In this document: positions 45,649-54,673 of the stretch, piece after piece
Position numbering within the stretch: the first letter of the stretch is position 1
Layout of the letters: the number at the start of each line of letters is the position of its first letter
NCBI RefSeq assembly: GCF_002305855.1
Contig: NZ_CP022163.1
Coordinates: forward strand, 3,162,292 to 3,226,291
Origin: Melittangium boletus DSM 14713
GTDB lineage: Bacteria; Myxococcota; Myxococcia; Myxococcales; Myxococcaceae
Reading direction: 5' to 3'
Length of the DNA: 64,000 nucleotides
Translations under genes and position numbers: made by a program
Notes under the pieces: model-generated
The model's input: only the letters and a program-made list of their open reading frames with translations
Told to the model about the DNA's origin: nothing
Database searches by the model: none

Positions 45649-47091
45649 ATGTCCAGGTACTCTGTCGAGACTCGCTCCGTGGATTCACGGCGGCTCTTGC
45701 GCGTGGGAGCACTGGCCTTGGCGGCGTTGATGCTGGTGACAGCATGCGCCACGGGGACTCCCATGAGTGGAGGTCGGAAGACGTACCATGACCGTCCACC
45801 CACGGGGCACAACTCGCTCGAAGTCGCGGAGCTGGCGTTGGAAGAAGCCCACGACGGGGGACAGGGAGAAACTGTCCTTACGAAGCTGCCCACGGACTTC
45901 GGGCCGGTGCAGGTGAGCGACGCCGAGGCGACGGCAGCCCTGGCAACACTTTGGCTCGACATGCCGCTGCGGGTGACCACGTCCCGTCCCCCGCTGTATG
46001 TCGGCCACAGACTGGCGTTGGCCTCCATGCCTTTGAGTGGCGAAGCGTCGCAATCAGATCTGGCGCAGTCCTATGGGCGGTTCTGCGAGCGGTGTGGCAC
46101 TCCGGGAGACTGCCTGACACTGTTCGAAGACGGGCCCCGCTTCCATGATGACGACAAGCGCGGCATTGCGCTTGCCCTGGCGGTAAGGCCGGCGCTGGAA
46201 GGCGTAGACGCGGAAGTGCGGGCTCTACTCAATCCCACGCGCGTGCTGGCCATGCTGAGCCTCACCATTGTGGTTTATATGGGCATGTTGCTCGCGCCCG
46301 TGCCGGAGCCCGTGACGAAGGGCTTGGCGCTCGGATTCACCGTGCTCATGTGGGGTTATCTTGGGTGGGAATTCTTCGACCTCCTGCGGGCCTATGCGCA
46401 GCTCCACGAAGATGCGCCCCGGGCATCTACCTTCGCGGAGTTGCGCGAGATAGGTGAGCGGTTTGGCCGTGTCATCGGTCCCAACAGCGTGCGGATTCTC
46501 GTGCTGGTGGGGACAGCGGCGATAGGTGAAACGGTGGCGCTCGCATCCAAGGCGCCGAAGCTGCCGGGGTTCGGGCAAGCATCGAGGACGGTAGAGACCA
46601 CCACCGGCCTGCACCTGCTGAATACGGCGACCGGAGCCGAGCGCGTCATTGTCTCCGTGCCCGAGGGCACGATCCGACTCGTGGCAGCGCCTCACATCGT
46701 GGCCATGACGGCTCGGGGTGTTGCCGCTGGGAGTCCTGGACCGAGCCGGGGTAAGCTGCTGCCCAACGGACACAGGGCGTGGGGATCGTACAGTGGGTTC
46801 AAGTCGGCCAAGGGTTCAGCAGGCTCGGGAAAGGAATGGCATCACATCGTGGAGCAGACTCCAGGCAATGTGACGCGATTCGGGGGCGCGGCCCTACACA
46901 ATACCGAGAACATCGCGGCGCTAGACAAGATCCTGCACGGCAACATGAGCCGTCTCTACTCCTCGATTCGCTATGATATTACCGGCTCGTCCACGCTGAC
47001 CATCCGGAAATGGCTCAGCACGCAGTCTTATGAGGCACAGCGAGCGTTTGGCTTGCGTGCAATCAAGAACGTACAGAGTGGGTTATGGTGA
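45649..47091 (+). CDS. SitA-type polymorphic lipoprotein toxin with HHIVE nuclease tip
   Basis: 480 residues. Lipoprotein signal ending LMLVTAC at about residue 34; a central core shared with the toxin at 50678, including APVPEPVTKGLALGFTVLMW, FGRVIGP and SKAPKLPGFGQA; then a tip from about 397, EWHHIVEQTPGNVTRFG followed by LHNTENIAALDKILHGNMS and WLSTQSYEAQRAFGL. The HH pair and spacing fit an HNH/ENDO VII-like nuclease. In Myxococcus, SitA lipoproteins move between kin by TraA/B outer-membrane exchange and kill cells without immunity. The tip region is less GC-rich than the core. No traAB gene in the window. Confidence 0.75.
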   Translation: MSRYSVETRSVDSRRLLRVGALALAALMLVTACATGTPMSGGRKTYHDRPPTGHNSLEVAELALEEAHDGGQGETVLTKLPTDFGPVQVSDAEATAALATLWLDMPLRVTTSRPPLYVGHRLALASMPLSGEASQSDLAQSYGRFCERCGTPGDCLTLFEDGPRFHDDDKRGIALALAVRPALEGVDAEVRALLNPTRVLAMLSLTIVVYMGMLLAPVPEPVTKGLALGFTVLMWGYLGWEFFDLLRAYAQLHEDAPRASTFAELREIGERFGRVIGPNSVRILVLVGTAAIGETVALASKAPKLPGFGQASRTVETTTGLHLLNTATGAERVIVSVPEGTIRLVAAPHIVAMTARGVAAGSPGPSRGKLLPNGHRAWGSYSGFKSAKGSAGSGKEWHHIVEQTPGNVTRFGGAALHNTENIAALDKILHGNMSRLYSSIRYDITGSSTLTIRKWLSTQSYEAQRAFGLRAIKNVQSGLW

Positions 47092-47564
47092 AAAACCTCG
47101 AGAGACTCGTTGAGGATTTTGCTTATCACGTACAAGCCCAGAACGAGGAAATTCTCAAGGGAGACGCGAAGACCGGAAACAAGCATGCCAAGAAAGCCCT
47201 TGCCGCATTTCTCCAGCTTCGCGCTCATGGAGATACCGGTCGCGACGCGCTCGCGGTGCTGTTCTTACATCCTCGCATGGACGTGCGGGTAATGGCCGCG
47301 GTGTTCCTGCTCCGTCATCGGACAGCAGAGGCCAAAGCGATTTTGGAAGAGGCGGCAAAAGGGCAAGGGTTGGTGCCATTCGGAGCTTCCGAAGCCTTGA
47401 AGCGGTGGGAAGAGGGCACGTGGGCCCTGGACCCCGCGGAGGATGCCACGGGGCAGTCAGAAGCAAACCGCCCGGTACCTCCGAGCAAGCGCAGTCGACC
47501 CCGCACGGAGCACGCCGCTCCGGACAGGCGGAGAGGGATCAAGCGGGACAAACCCGGCGGTTGA
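47085..47564 (+). CDS. DUF2019-like immunity protein for the first SitA toxin
   Basis: 159 residues. It overlaps the toxin stop (ATGGTGA), which is typical of toxin-immunity pairs. The helical HEAT-like DUF2019 pattern is visible: LERLVEDFAYHVQAQNEEIL, then GRDALAVLFLHPRMDVRVMA and FGASEALKRWEEG. The basic C-terminal 40 residues (SKRSRPRTEHAAPDRRRG) are disordered. No signal peptide, as expected for neutralising a nuclease in the cytoplasm. The pairing is inferred from position. Confidence 0.7.
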   Translation: MVKNLERLVEDFAYHVQAQNEEILKGDAKTGNKHAKKALAAFLQLRAHGDTGRDALAVLFLHPRMDVRVMAAVFLLRHRTAEAKAILEEAAKGQGLVPFGASEALKRWEEGTWALDPAEDATGQSEANRPVPPSKRSRPRTEHAAPDRRRGIKRDKPGG

Positions 47565-47574
47565 GTCTCCAAAT

Positions 47575-49755
47575 TCAGCGCGACCGCATCCCGTGGCGCA
47601 CGGCCTCGAGCAGCATAAAGCCCCGGCGCCAGCCCAGTTCCTGGGTGTTGCTCAACGTCAGGATGATTTCCCCCGAGGGAAGCGCCCAGTACACATCCGC
47701 GCGGGCATAGTCGTTGTCCGTCGCCCGGGGAAAGGCCCGGAACTCCGTCCACGTCTCGCCATCCGCGCTGTAGAGCACGTGCGCGCTGAAATCATCCGGC
47801 GCGTAGACATCTCCTCCCGTCTCGCGCGTCGTGCCCATCACATACCCACCTCCGGGCACCTCCAGGATGGAGTAACTCGGCCCGGGCAGCTGCGTCAGGC
47901 GGACCATCACATCGTCGCCTCCCACCCGCTGCACCCCGGGAAGGGGCGGCGCGAAGAGGTTGTCCGTGCCGAACAACAACCCCTTGGGCGTCACCACCGC
48001 GTCCACCGCCACGCCCGGCGGCCCCTCCACCACCGGCCTCCACGTCATCCCCTCGTCCTCGGAGCGCAACAGGCCGCCCTTGACGTCCCCCATCATCGCC
48101 CACAGCACGCCCTGCACCGGGTCCGCCACCAACCCATGCCCATGGCGGCGGCCCTCGAAGACGTAACGCACGCGCCAGGTCACTCCCCCGTCCTGGCTCA
48201 CCCACAGGTTGATGGGCGACTCCTCCGTGAACGTCTGGTACTCCAGGAAGAAGACCGTGCCGTGCAGTTCCTGGATGTTGTGCGGCTGGAGCATCTTGAA
48301 GCGGTCGAGCGGCAGCACCACCGTCCATGTGACTCCATGGTCCGTGGAGCGCGAGAGCGCATGGCCCCCCGGCGAGACCACGTTCGCCAGGAGCGTGCCG
48401 TCGCGCAGGGAGGCCATCTTGTAGAAGCCAAAGCCGTCCGGATGCACGCCCCGCCGCGTCCAGGTGCGCGCGTTGTCCGTGCTCGCGTAGAGCTTGGAGC
48501 TCCCCTGCCGCTCCTCCAGCGCGTAGACGGTCCCCGAGGGATCCACCGCCAGGATTTCGTGGGTGCTGTCCCGGTATGTCTCCCGGAGCGAGAACGGCGC
48601 CGTGGACTCCGGAGCGCGCGCCCCCGCGAGCCGTGACGCCACCGCGTGTCCCATCCGGGCCGCCGCGTCCGGCGCTTCCGCGTCCGGCAGTCCCGTGGAG
48701 AAGTCGATCAACCGCTCCGCGGGCAGTTGGGTGCGCCACCACGTGTTCACCGCGCCCCGAGGGCCGGGCCTCCGCGAGGAAGCTGGGAGAAGGCCCGCAT
48801 GGACGTCACACACCGGGCGCAGCCGCTCGAAGGTACGGCTCAGCGAGGCTTCCAAGGACTCCGCGGAGGCCCCGTCCACCGCCTCGGCCTCGGGCAGCAC
48901 CACGCACGCCACCTGTCCGCAGGCGCGCAGCGACTCCAGGCTCCGCGCGGCCTCCGCTCCCTCCAGGCCTCCCAGGTCCAGCACGGGAATCCCCAACAGC
49001 CGCTCGGCCACCGCGGGCCACGTCTCCCGGAGGTCTCCCTCGCCACTGCCCGCCCGCGTGCCCACCCCCACCACCGCCACGCACCGGCCCGGCTCCGCTT
49101 CCACCTCGATGGCGCTCAGCCCCACCAGCTCCGTCTGGGACGTGCCGAAGCCCTCGCGCTTCCGAGAGAAGCCGCCCGGGGCCCTGGCGCCGTGGGGAAA
49201 GAGCGCCCGCGCGCTCGTGGCCACGGCCCCCTCCACCTCGAAGGACACGGCGAGTTCCTCGCGGAAATCCACCTGCAGGAGCACCGGGTCGCTGCGCAGC
49301 GACTCCCAGGCCGCGGCGTGCGCGCCCGGTGCTCCGGAAAAGGTCAGTGCCAGGGGCGCGGACGCCAGCGCGCCCTTCGTCTCCGCCCGCGCCACCGTGG
49401 CCTCGTGCAGCCGCAGGGGCGCGTCCCCCGCTCGGAAGACGAAACGCAGGCGCGTGCCCGCGCGGGCCACGGGGACTCGGAAGCGGTACGTGGTCCGCCC
49501 CGGCAGCGTCAGCGAGCCTCCGAGCGGCTGATAGAAGGTGGGCCGGAAGGCCTTCCCCGAGGGTGTTTCCTGGCTCGGGTGCCCCTCGGGAACCTGGCCG
49601 GGCGAATCCGGAGCCTCGGAGGGGTCATCGGGTGCCGCCTGGACGGGGATGGGCCCTCGCGGCGCGGGCTCTTGGAATCCCGCCTTTCCACACCCCAGTA
49701 TCCAGCAACCCCACACCACGGCCCACACCCTCCTCCCCCGCGAACCTCGCCCCAT
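47575..49755 (-). CDS. Lipoprotein with SGNH-like part and sialidase-type Asp-box propeller
   Basis: 726 residues from the ATG at 49755, with the lipobox WGCWILGCG. After a Pro-rich stretch the N-terminal half contains VAVVGVGTRAGSGEGDL and VNTWWRTQLPAERLIDFS, resembling fragments of a GDSL/SGNH esterase without a clear catalytic GDS. The second half has five Asp-box turns (STDNARTW, STDHGVTW, SQDGGVTW, SEDEGMTW, SADGETW), as in BNR/sialidase propellers. Sialidase catalytic Arg triads cannot be confirmed. Probably a surface glycan-binding protein. It lies antisense between the two toxin units. Confidence 0.72.
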   Translation of the reverse strand: MGRGSRGRRVWAVVWGCWILGCGKAGFQEPAPRGPIPVQAAPDDPSEAPDSPGQVPEGHPSQETPSGKAFRPTFYQPLGGSLTLPGRTTYRFRVPVARAGTRLRFVFRAGDAPLRLHEATVARAETKGALASAPLALTFSGAPGAHAAAWESLRSDPVLLQVDFREELAVSFEVEGAVATSARALFPHGARAPGGFSRKREGFGTSQTELVGLSAIEVEAEPGRCVAVVGVGTRAGSGEGDLRETWPAVAERLLGIPVLDLGGLEGAEAARSLESLRACGQVACVVLPEAEAVDGASAESLEASLSRTFERLRPVCDVHAGLLPASSRRPGPRGAVNTWWRTQLPAERLIDFSTGLPDAEAPDAAARMGHAVASRLAGARAPESTAPFSLRETYRDSTHEILAVDPSGTVYALEERQGSSKLYASTDNARTWTRRGVHPDGFGFYKMASLRDGTLLANVVSPGGHALSRSTDHGVTWTVVLPLDRFKMLQPHNIQELHGTVFFLEYQTFTEESPINLWVSQDGGVTWRVRYVFEGRRHGHGLVADPVQGVLWAMMGDVKGGLLRSEDEGMTWRPVVEGPPGVAVDAVVTPKGLLFGTDNLFAPPLPGVQRVGGDDVMVRLTQLPGPSYSILEVPGGGYVMGTTRETGGDVYAPDDFSAHVLYSADGETWTEFRAFPRATDNDYARADVYWALPSGEIILTLSNTQELGWRRGFMLLEAVRHGMRSR

Positions 49756-49980
49756 GAAGCATTCCCCCCCTCCACCCCCCACCACTCACGGTGAATCTGG
49801 GACAGGTGTCCGCGAACGCCAACGACAGGCATCTCCCGCCGAGGGCGCACGTCTGACCGGGCGTCCATCACGTCCGGGGAAGACAGAGCCCCTGTCTCTC
49901 GGGACACCCGCGCCTCGAGTCCCCTCGGGGAGCCGATCCTCGGGGTTTACGCCCGGTCCCGTTTGAAGTACGGGGCGGAC

Positions 49981-50586
49981 ATGCCCATTCTCGCCCTCGT
50001 CCGACACGGACAATCCCTGTGGAACCATGAGAACCGCTTCACCGGCTTCGTGGACGTGCCCCTGACCGAGCAAGGGCGCGCCGAGGCCAGGCAGGCCGCC
50101 CAGTCCCTCAAGGGCCTTACCTTCGACGTGGCCTACACCTCGGCGCTGACCCGCGCCCAGGAGACGCTCGCCATCCTCCTGGAGACGATTGGCCAGCGCA
50201 TCCCCGTCATCCGCGACGCCTCGCTCAACGAGCGTCACTATGGAGACCTGCAGGGCCTCAACAAGGCGGACGCCGCCAAGCGCTGGGGCGACGATCAGAT
50301 CAAGCTCTGGCGCCGCTCCTACAACGTGCCGCCCCCCAATGGCGAGTCCCTGGAGATGACGGCCAAGCGCGTGCTGCCCTTCTACGACCGCGCCATCAGC
50401 GGCGACCTGCGCCTGGGCAAGAACGTGCTCGTGGTGGCCCACGGCAACTCCAACCGCTCGCTCGTGATGAAGCTGGACAAGCTCAGCGGCGAGCAGGTGG
50501 TGGAGCTGGAGCTCGCCACCGGCGTGCCGCTCGTCTACGAGCTGTCCAAGGACGGCGAGGTCCTCAGCAAGCGCACCCACGGGTAG
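49981..50586 (+). CDS. gpmA: 2,3-bisphosphoglycerate-dependent phosphoglycerate mutase
   Basis: 201 residues, the short dPGM form. Catalytic His in ALVRHGQSLWNHENRFTGFV; LTEQGRAEARQAAQSL; ASLNERHYGDLQGLNK with the second phosphate-binding block; RRSYNVPPPNGESLEMTA; and the second catalytic His in VVAHGNSNRSLVMKLD. It interconverts 3- and 2-phosphoglycerate in glycolysis. The ATG at 49981 gives the standard N-terminus. A long hairpin follows the stop. Confidence 0.96.
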   Translation: MPILALVRHGQSLWNHENRFTGFVDVPLTEQGRAEARQAAQSLKGLTFDVAYTSALTRAQETLAILLETIGQRIPVIRDASLNERHYGDLQGLNKADAAKRWGDDQIKLWRRSYNVPPPNGESLEMTAKRVLPFYDRAISGDLRLGKNVLVVAHGNSNRSLVMKLDKLSGEQVVELELATGVPLVYELSKDGEVLSKRTHG

Positions 50587-50592
50587 CGCCGT

Positions 50593-50639
50593 GGAGCCCC
50601 GGCGTCTTCCCCGCGCGAAGGGAAGGCGCCTGGGGTTCC
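50593..50639 (+). terminator. Long imperfect hairpin terminator after gpmA
   Basis: GGAGCCCCGGCGTCTTCCC pairs with GGGAAGGCGCCTGGGGTTCC, about 17 of 20 positions, across an 8-base loop. It separates gpmA from the second SitA unit. Confidence 0.65.
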
Positions 50640-50677
50640 AGGGAGAGGGTGTCGGGCCTGAGAGGTAACTTCTCTGG

Positions 50678-52255
50678 ATGGCCATTCGAACGAGTGAAAC
50701 TCCACTCCGCAAGACCCGACAGCTGAAGCAGTGCTTCGCGCTGGTCTGGCTGGTGTTTCTCGTCGGTTGCGGAACGACCTCCAAACTCGTTCGCCTCGAC
50801 ACCGGCGAAGCGCCCCCACAAGTCTTCACTCCCCTCTCCCGATTCAAAAGCGTGGAGTTGAAAGCCCATGAATTCAAGGGGGCCATCGCGAAGCAAGCTC
50901 GCGAAACAAGAGCCGCCATCTCCCCCCCTTCCCCCCCTCAGGATGCCGCCCGGCATCTCTTCGAAGTGGCGGCACGCGCAGGCACCTTCGAGTACAACGC
51001 ACGCACCCACCGTCTCTCCATGCTCAGGCCAGGAGACACCTTGGAGGCAGAGCCCACGAAGGTGGAGGCCGAGCTGACAGGGGCCTACCGGCGCTGGTGC
51101 GAACACACAGGCGCATCTGGAGACTGTCTGCACCTGCTGGAGGAAACTCCCACTCTCGACGGGGATGGCCGATACACCCTGGCGATGGCCTTGGCCCAGA
51201 GAGTCGTGCTGGATGAAATGCTCGAGGCATTCAAGGACATGGCCGATCCCCATGCCATGGTCTCGGCCATCCTGTGGACCTGTTCCACCTATATGTTTCT
51301 GATCACCGTGCCCGAACCGGTGACCAAGGGCCTCGCCGCCGTGATGACCGCCACGCTCATCGCCTACGTGGGAGTAGACACATTCTGGGGACTGATCCAG
51401 GGCTTCAAACGTCTGATGTTGGAAGCGGACCATGCCACCACTTTCAACGACCTGCGCGAGGCGGGCGAGCGCTACGGCAGAGTCATCGGTCGAGACGCGG
51501 CACGGGCCTTCGCCATGCTCGCGGCGGTGGCCGTCGGAAATACAGCGGCCGGATTCGCGGCCAAAGCTCCAGGACTCCCCGGCCACACCGCCGCGTCCCT
51601 CGTGGCCGAAACCCAGGGAGGATTCCGGCTGAGCGCGATCGCCGATATTCGCTCCGTGGCCGTTTCGGCCGAGGGCATCACCATCGCCCTCGCAACAGAT
51701 GCGGTGGCCACGACGAGCCAAGGGATTCGAGATGTTGGCCAAGAGGATGAAACGACCAAACCGCTGGACGCAACATCGTTGATTGTTGACGAAAATGTAA
51801 TGATCGCACTCAACAAGCAATCGGCGGGCAGAACCCTACAGCCCGGCGAGCAGGAGCTCCTCAACGAGTTGCGGAGATTCAACACGGCCGATCTTCGCGT
51901 CTCTGAAACAATCCACCACAAGGGAAGTTCCACGCTGAAAAGGTTCGACATCACGGTCGAGCGCGGCAGCGATGAGTACAAAGAAGTGCTTCGCGTGCTC
52001 GAGGATTTCAACGTGGGCAGGACAAAGGGCTCCGAGGATCGGCAGATCGTCGCCGATGTGTTCTTCGCGAAGACAACTCCCGGAGTCAAACCCGTCCTCG
52101 TGACTCAAGACAAAGGTATCTATAATCGACTTTCATTCATGGCGGGCCACAACCCGGCGAAGCTGGGCAAAACGGTTCCCAAGGCATTTCCAAGAGGCTT
52201 CGAAGTGACCGTCAACGGTCGAACCATTACCGTGCTGCCACTCTCCGGGAGCTAG
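50678..52255 (+). CDS. SitA-type polymorphic lipoprotein toxin with PIN-like tip
   Basis: 525 residues. Lipoprotein signal ending FLVGCG at about residue 31; LVRLDTGEAPPQVFTP lead; core ITVPEPVTKGLAAVMTATLI, YGRVIGRDAARAFAMLAAVA and AKAPGLPG as in the 45649 toxin. From about residue 360 the sequence becomes less GC-rich and reads SLIVDENVMIALNKQ, then SEDRQIVADVFF and VLVTQDKGIYNRLS. The three spaced acidic sites fit a PIN-domain RNase, which would cleave RNA in the recipient. No clear promoter lies between gpmA's terminator and the ATG. The immunity candidate follows by 6 bases. Confidence 0.75.
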   Translation: MAIRTSETPLRKTRQLKQCFALVWLVFLVGCGTTSKLVRLDTGEAPPQVFTPLSRFKSVELKAHEFKGAIAKQARETRAAISPPSPPQDAARHLFEVAARAGTFEYNARTHRLSMLRPGDTLEAEPTKVEAELTGAYRRWCEHTGASGDCLHLLEETPTLDGDGRYTLAMALAQRVVLDEMLEAFKDMADPHAMVSAILWTCSTYMFLITVPEPVTKGLAAVMTATLIAYVGVDTFWGLIQGFKRLMLEADHATTFNDLREAGERYGRVIGRDAARAFAMLAAVAVGNTAAGFAAKAPGLPGHTAASLVAETQGGFRLSAIADIRSVAVSAEGITIALATDAVATTSQGIRDVGQEDETTKPLDATSLIVDENVMIALNKQSAGRTLQPGEQELLNELRRFNTADLRVSETIHHKGSSTLKRFDITVERGSDEYKEVLRVLEDFNVGRTKGSEDRQIVADVFFAKTTPGVKPVLVTQDKGIYNRLSFMAGHNPAKLGKTVPKAFPRGFEVTVNGRTITVLPLSGS

Positions 52256-52261
52256 CGAACC

Positions 52262-52723
52262 ATGCCGTATTCGTACGATTACTTCGCCGCGGAACTGACG
52301 TGCCCTGTCTGCGGAGAAACCAGCCCCGCTGACCACACCACGAACATGCAAACCTACCTGCGGGACAACCCCGAGCGGGCGTTGCTTCCAGTGGGAGCGC
52401 CCCTACCACTCGACACGGAGCGCATTCGCCAGAAGAAATATGAAGGGTACCTGACCGCACAAGTCCCCCGACCAGGCGCGCCCATTCACATTCTCCAGAC
52501 ATGGGAGTGCCCCTTCTGTGGAGCACCCGCGAACTGGGCAGAAGTCACAGTCTCCCACGGAGTGATTGAACGCATGGCCGCTGTCGAATTCGACCGCGAT
52601 CATTTCGAACGAAGTCACCTGATCGCCAACGATGCCCTGGGTATCGCCATGGATTTGACGGGAAAGACGGCCCAGGAACTCGTGAAGATGGATCTCGTCC
52701 AAATCCTGCGTGACAGGCTGTAA
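52262..52723 (+). CDS. Candidate immunity protein with two zinc ribbons
   Basis: 153 residues with two CxxC pairs: ELTCPVCGETSPADHTTNM near residue 13 and LQTWECPFCGAPANWAEV near residue 83, which could form one or two zinc knuckles. The rest is mixed alpha/beta without a signal peptide. Position 6 bases after the PIN-tipped toxin and equally low GC point to the cognate immunity role; no family was recognised. A translation regulator is the alternative. Confidence 0.6.
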   Translation: MPYSYDYFAAELTCPVCGETSPADHTTNMQTYLRDNPERALLPVGAPLPLDTERIRQKKYEGYLTAQVPRPGAPIHILQTWECPFCGAPANWAEVTVSHGVIERMAAVEFDRDHFERSHLIANDALGIAMDLTGKTAQELVKMDLVQILRDRL

Positions 52724-52746
52724 CGAGCGCCACCGCGCGAGCCCAA

Positions 52747-52768
52747 GCCCTGGTTGTCGCACCAGGGC
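52747..52768. terminator. Hairpin between convergent genes
   Basis: GCCCTGGT pairs with ACCAGGGC over a 6-base loop, between the immunity candidate (ends 52723) and the OPT gene (ends 52785). Confidence 0.55.
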
Positions 52769-52784
52769 CCCGCCCAGGGTCTCG

Positions 52785-54632
52785 TCAGCGCACCAACGCC
52801 AACAGCCCGAGCAGTCCCACCACGAGGAAGAACAGGGACTCTCCCGCGATGAGCCCTCCGCCCACCAGCGAGGTCGTGCTCATGTCCTCGGGCAGTGCCT
52901 CTCCCTCTCCCGGTGAGCCGGACGCCTGGGGCGCGCCCCTTCCCGACCATGTGTTCCAGAGCGAGGACACGATGCCGCCCACGCCGAACCAGAGGGACAG
53001 GGACAGGTTCACGAAGCCACCGAAGGACGAGGCGTAGGGGCTCGCGAGCAGCACCGAGTCCATGGTCCACCCCACCGCGTAGCCCGCGCGCGAGCCATTC
53101 ACGAAGCGCACATACGCCGCGTTGCGCTTGAGCAGCTTGCGCGCCACCTCGATGGTGAAGCCCAGCACGAGGCCGAACAGGAGCGCCTTCACCGTGTAAT
53201 CCGACAACGTGCCCAGGCCGCGGATGGCGCCCACGACCTTGTACGTCATCGCCGAGCCCCACTGCCCCACGGGCGCCGTGGGGTCGTCGAGCTGATTGAT
53301 GGCCAGCACCGGATAGGCGCTCATGAAGACGCGCGCCAGCCCCACGCACAGCACCGCGCCCATGACGATACCCACCACCTGATAGCGGAACTGGAGCGTG
53401 CGATCCGTGCCCAGGCGCCAGCCCGTGGAGCGGTCCTGCTGCATGTCACAGCCCACCGAGGTGCAGATGAGCAGGATGCTCGAGGCCATCAACCCCACGA
53501 GCGGATTGTCGAGCCCGCCCAGCGACATGAGCAGCACCGACACGACGAAGGCGCTGGAGATGGGATTCTGATCCGTGATGCCGTACGCGATGCCGTTGAT
53601 GAGCACGAAGAGCAACGACAGCGCCATGCCGAAGAGAATGAAGCCCACGGGCTGATGGAGCAGTCGCGTGGCCACGGCCACCAGCGCCACGCCCCAGAAG
53701 ACGACCCACGCCAAGAGCCTGGGCACGTTCACCTTCTTCCACGCGGGCTCCGCGACGGGCGGCAACTTCGCCCGGTCGCGCACCCGCTCCACCGCCTGCA
53801 CCGCCAGCAGGGACAGGTCCACCACGGCCGCGCCCAGGATCATCGCCAGACCCACCAGGAAGCCCACCTTGCGGAAGGGCTCGTCCGGACCCAGCCACCC
53901 CCACGCGCGCAGGGTGGGCGTCATGGCCGCGCCCACGAGGCCGCCCACGATGGCCGGCACGGTGATGCGGCTGCCCACCACCATGCCCGCGCCCACGGAC
54001 GAGGCGCTCATCCCGGTGCTCGCCAGCCAGGCCACGTGCGAGGTGAGCCCCGCCACCAGCGCGCCCGAGGCCGCGCCGCCCCCCAGCTTGGCGATGGAGG
54101 CCTTCAAGAGGCGCTTGTCGGTGAGCGCCCGGAGGATGTTGGCCACCGCGTAGCCGGACGGGTAGTCGAGCTGCAGCCGATCCACGAGCAGCGGCGTGTA
54201 GAGCATACCCAGGCCCACGCCGAACATGCCCACGCACCCCACGAAGAGCATCAGGTGCCAGACAGGCGGCTGCGGCATTCCCAGCCACACCATGGCCTGG
54301 ATGAGCACCGACATGGCGCACATGGACGCCACCGAGGCGGCCATCGTCTGCATGTAATTGGCGCCGTGCTTGCCCTCGGGGCCATAGCCATAGGTGACGG
54401 CGCTGCCGAGAATGCCCGCCAGCACCTGGCCGCCCACGAAGAAGCCCAGGCTGAAGTTCATGTACGAGGCGGCGATGCCCCCCAGCGGCCCGAGCACGAA
54501 GATGGCCACCAGGCTGAGCAGCAGGTGGAACTTCCACGAGCCCGGCGCGGGCAACCAGCCAAAGCGGGAACCCCCGGGGGGAGGCTTCGCGAGGGAGTCC
54601 AGATCCAACGGGGGAAAGACGGGACGGGCCAT
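52785..54632 (-). CDS. OPT family oligopeptide (or metal-chelate) transporter
   Basis: 615 residues with about 14-16 hydrophobic helices. Family features: FSLGFFVGGQVLAGILGSAV, LQLDYPSGYAVANILRALTD, GSRITVPAIVGGLVG, GWRLGTDRTLQFRYQVVGIV and SRAGYAVGWTMDSVLLASPY. OPT proteins import tetra- or pentapeptides, glutathione or metal-siderophore conjugates with protons. A Pro/Ser-rich loop lies before the last helix. It stands alone. Confidence 0.93.
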   Translation of the reverse strand: MARPVFPPLDLDSLAKPPPGGSRFGWLPAPGSWKFHLLLSLVAIFVLGPLGGIAASYMNFSLGFFVGGQVLAGILGSAVTYGYGPEGKHGANYMQTMAASVASMCAMSVLIQAMVWLGMPQPPVWHLMLFVGCVGMFGVGLGMLYTPLLVDRLQLDYPSGYAVANILRALTDKRLLKASIAKLGGGAASGALVAGLTSHVAWLASTGMSASSVGAGMVVGSRITVPAIVGGLVGAAMTPTLRAWGWLGPDEPFRKVGFLVGLAMILGAAVVDLSLLAVQAVERVRDRAKLPPVAEPAWKKVNVPRLLAWVVFWGVALVAVATRLLHQPVGFILFGMALSLLFVLINGIAYGITDQNPISSAFVVSVLLMSLGGLDNPLVGLMASSILLICTSVGCDMQQDRSTGWRLGTDRTLQFRYQVVGIVMGAVLCVGLARVFMSAYPVLAINQLDDPTAPVGQWGSAMTYKVVGAIRGLGTLSDYTVKALLFGLVLGFTIEVARKLLKRNAAYVRFVNGSRAGYAVGWTMDSVLLASPYASSFGGFVNLSLSLWFGVGGIVSSLWNTWSGRGAPQASGSPGEGEALPEDMSTTSLVGGGLIAGESLFFLVVGLLGLLALVR

Positions 54633-54673
54633 GGGGGCCGCAAGCTAGCGCACTCCCGCCGCGAAGCCCTTCC

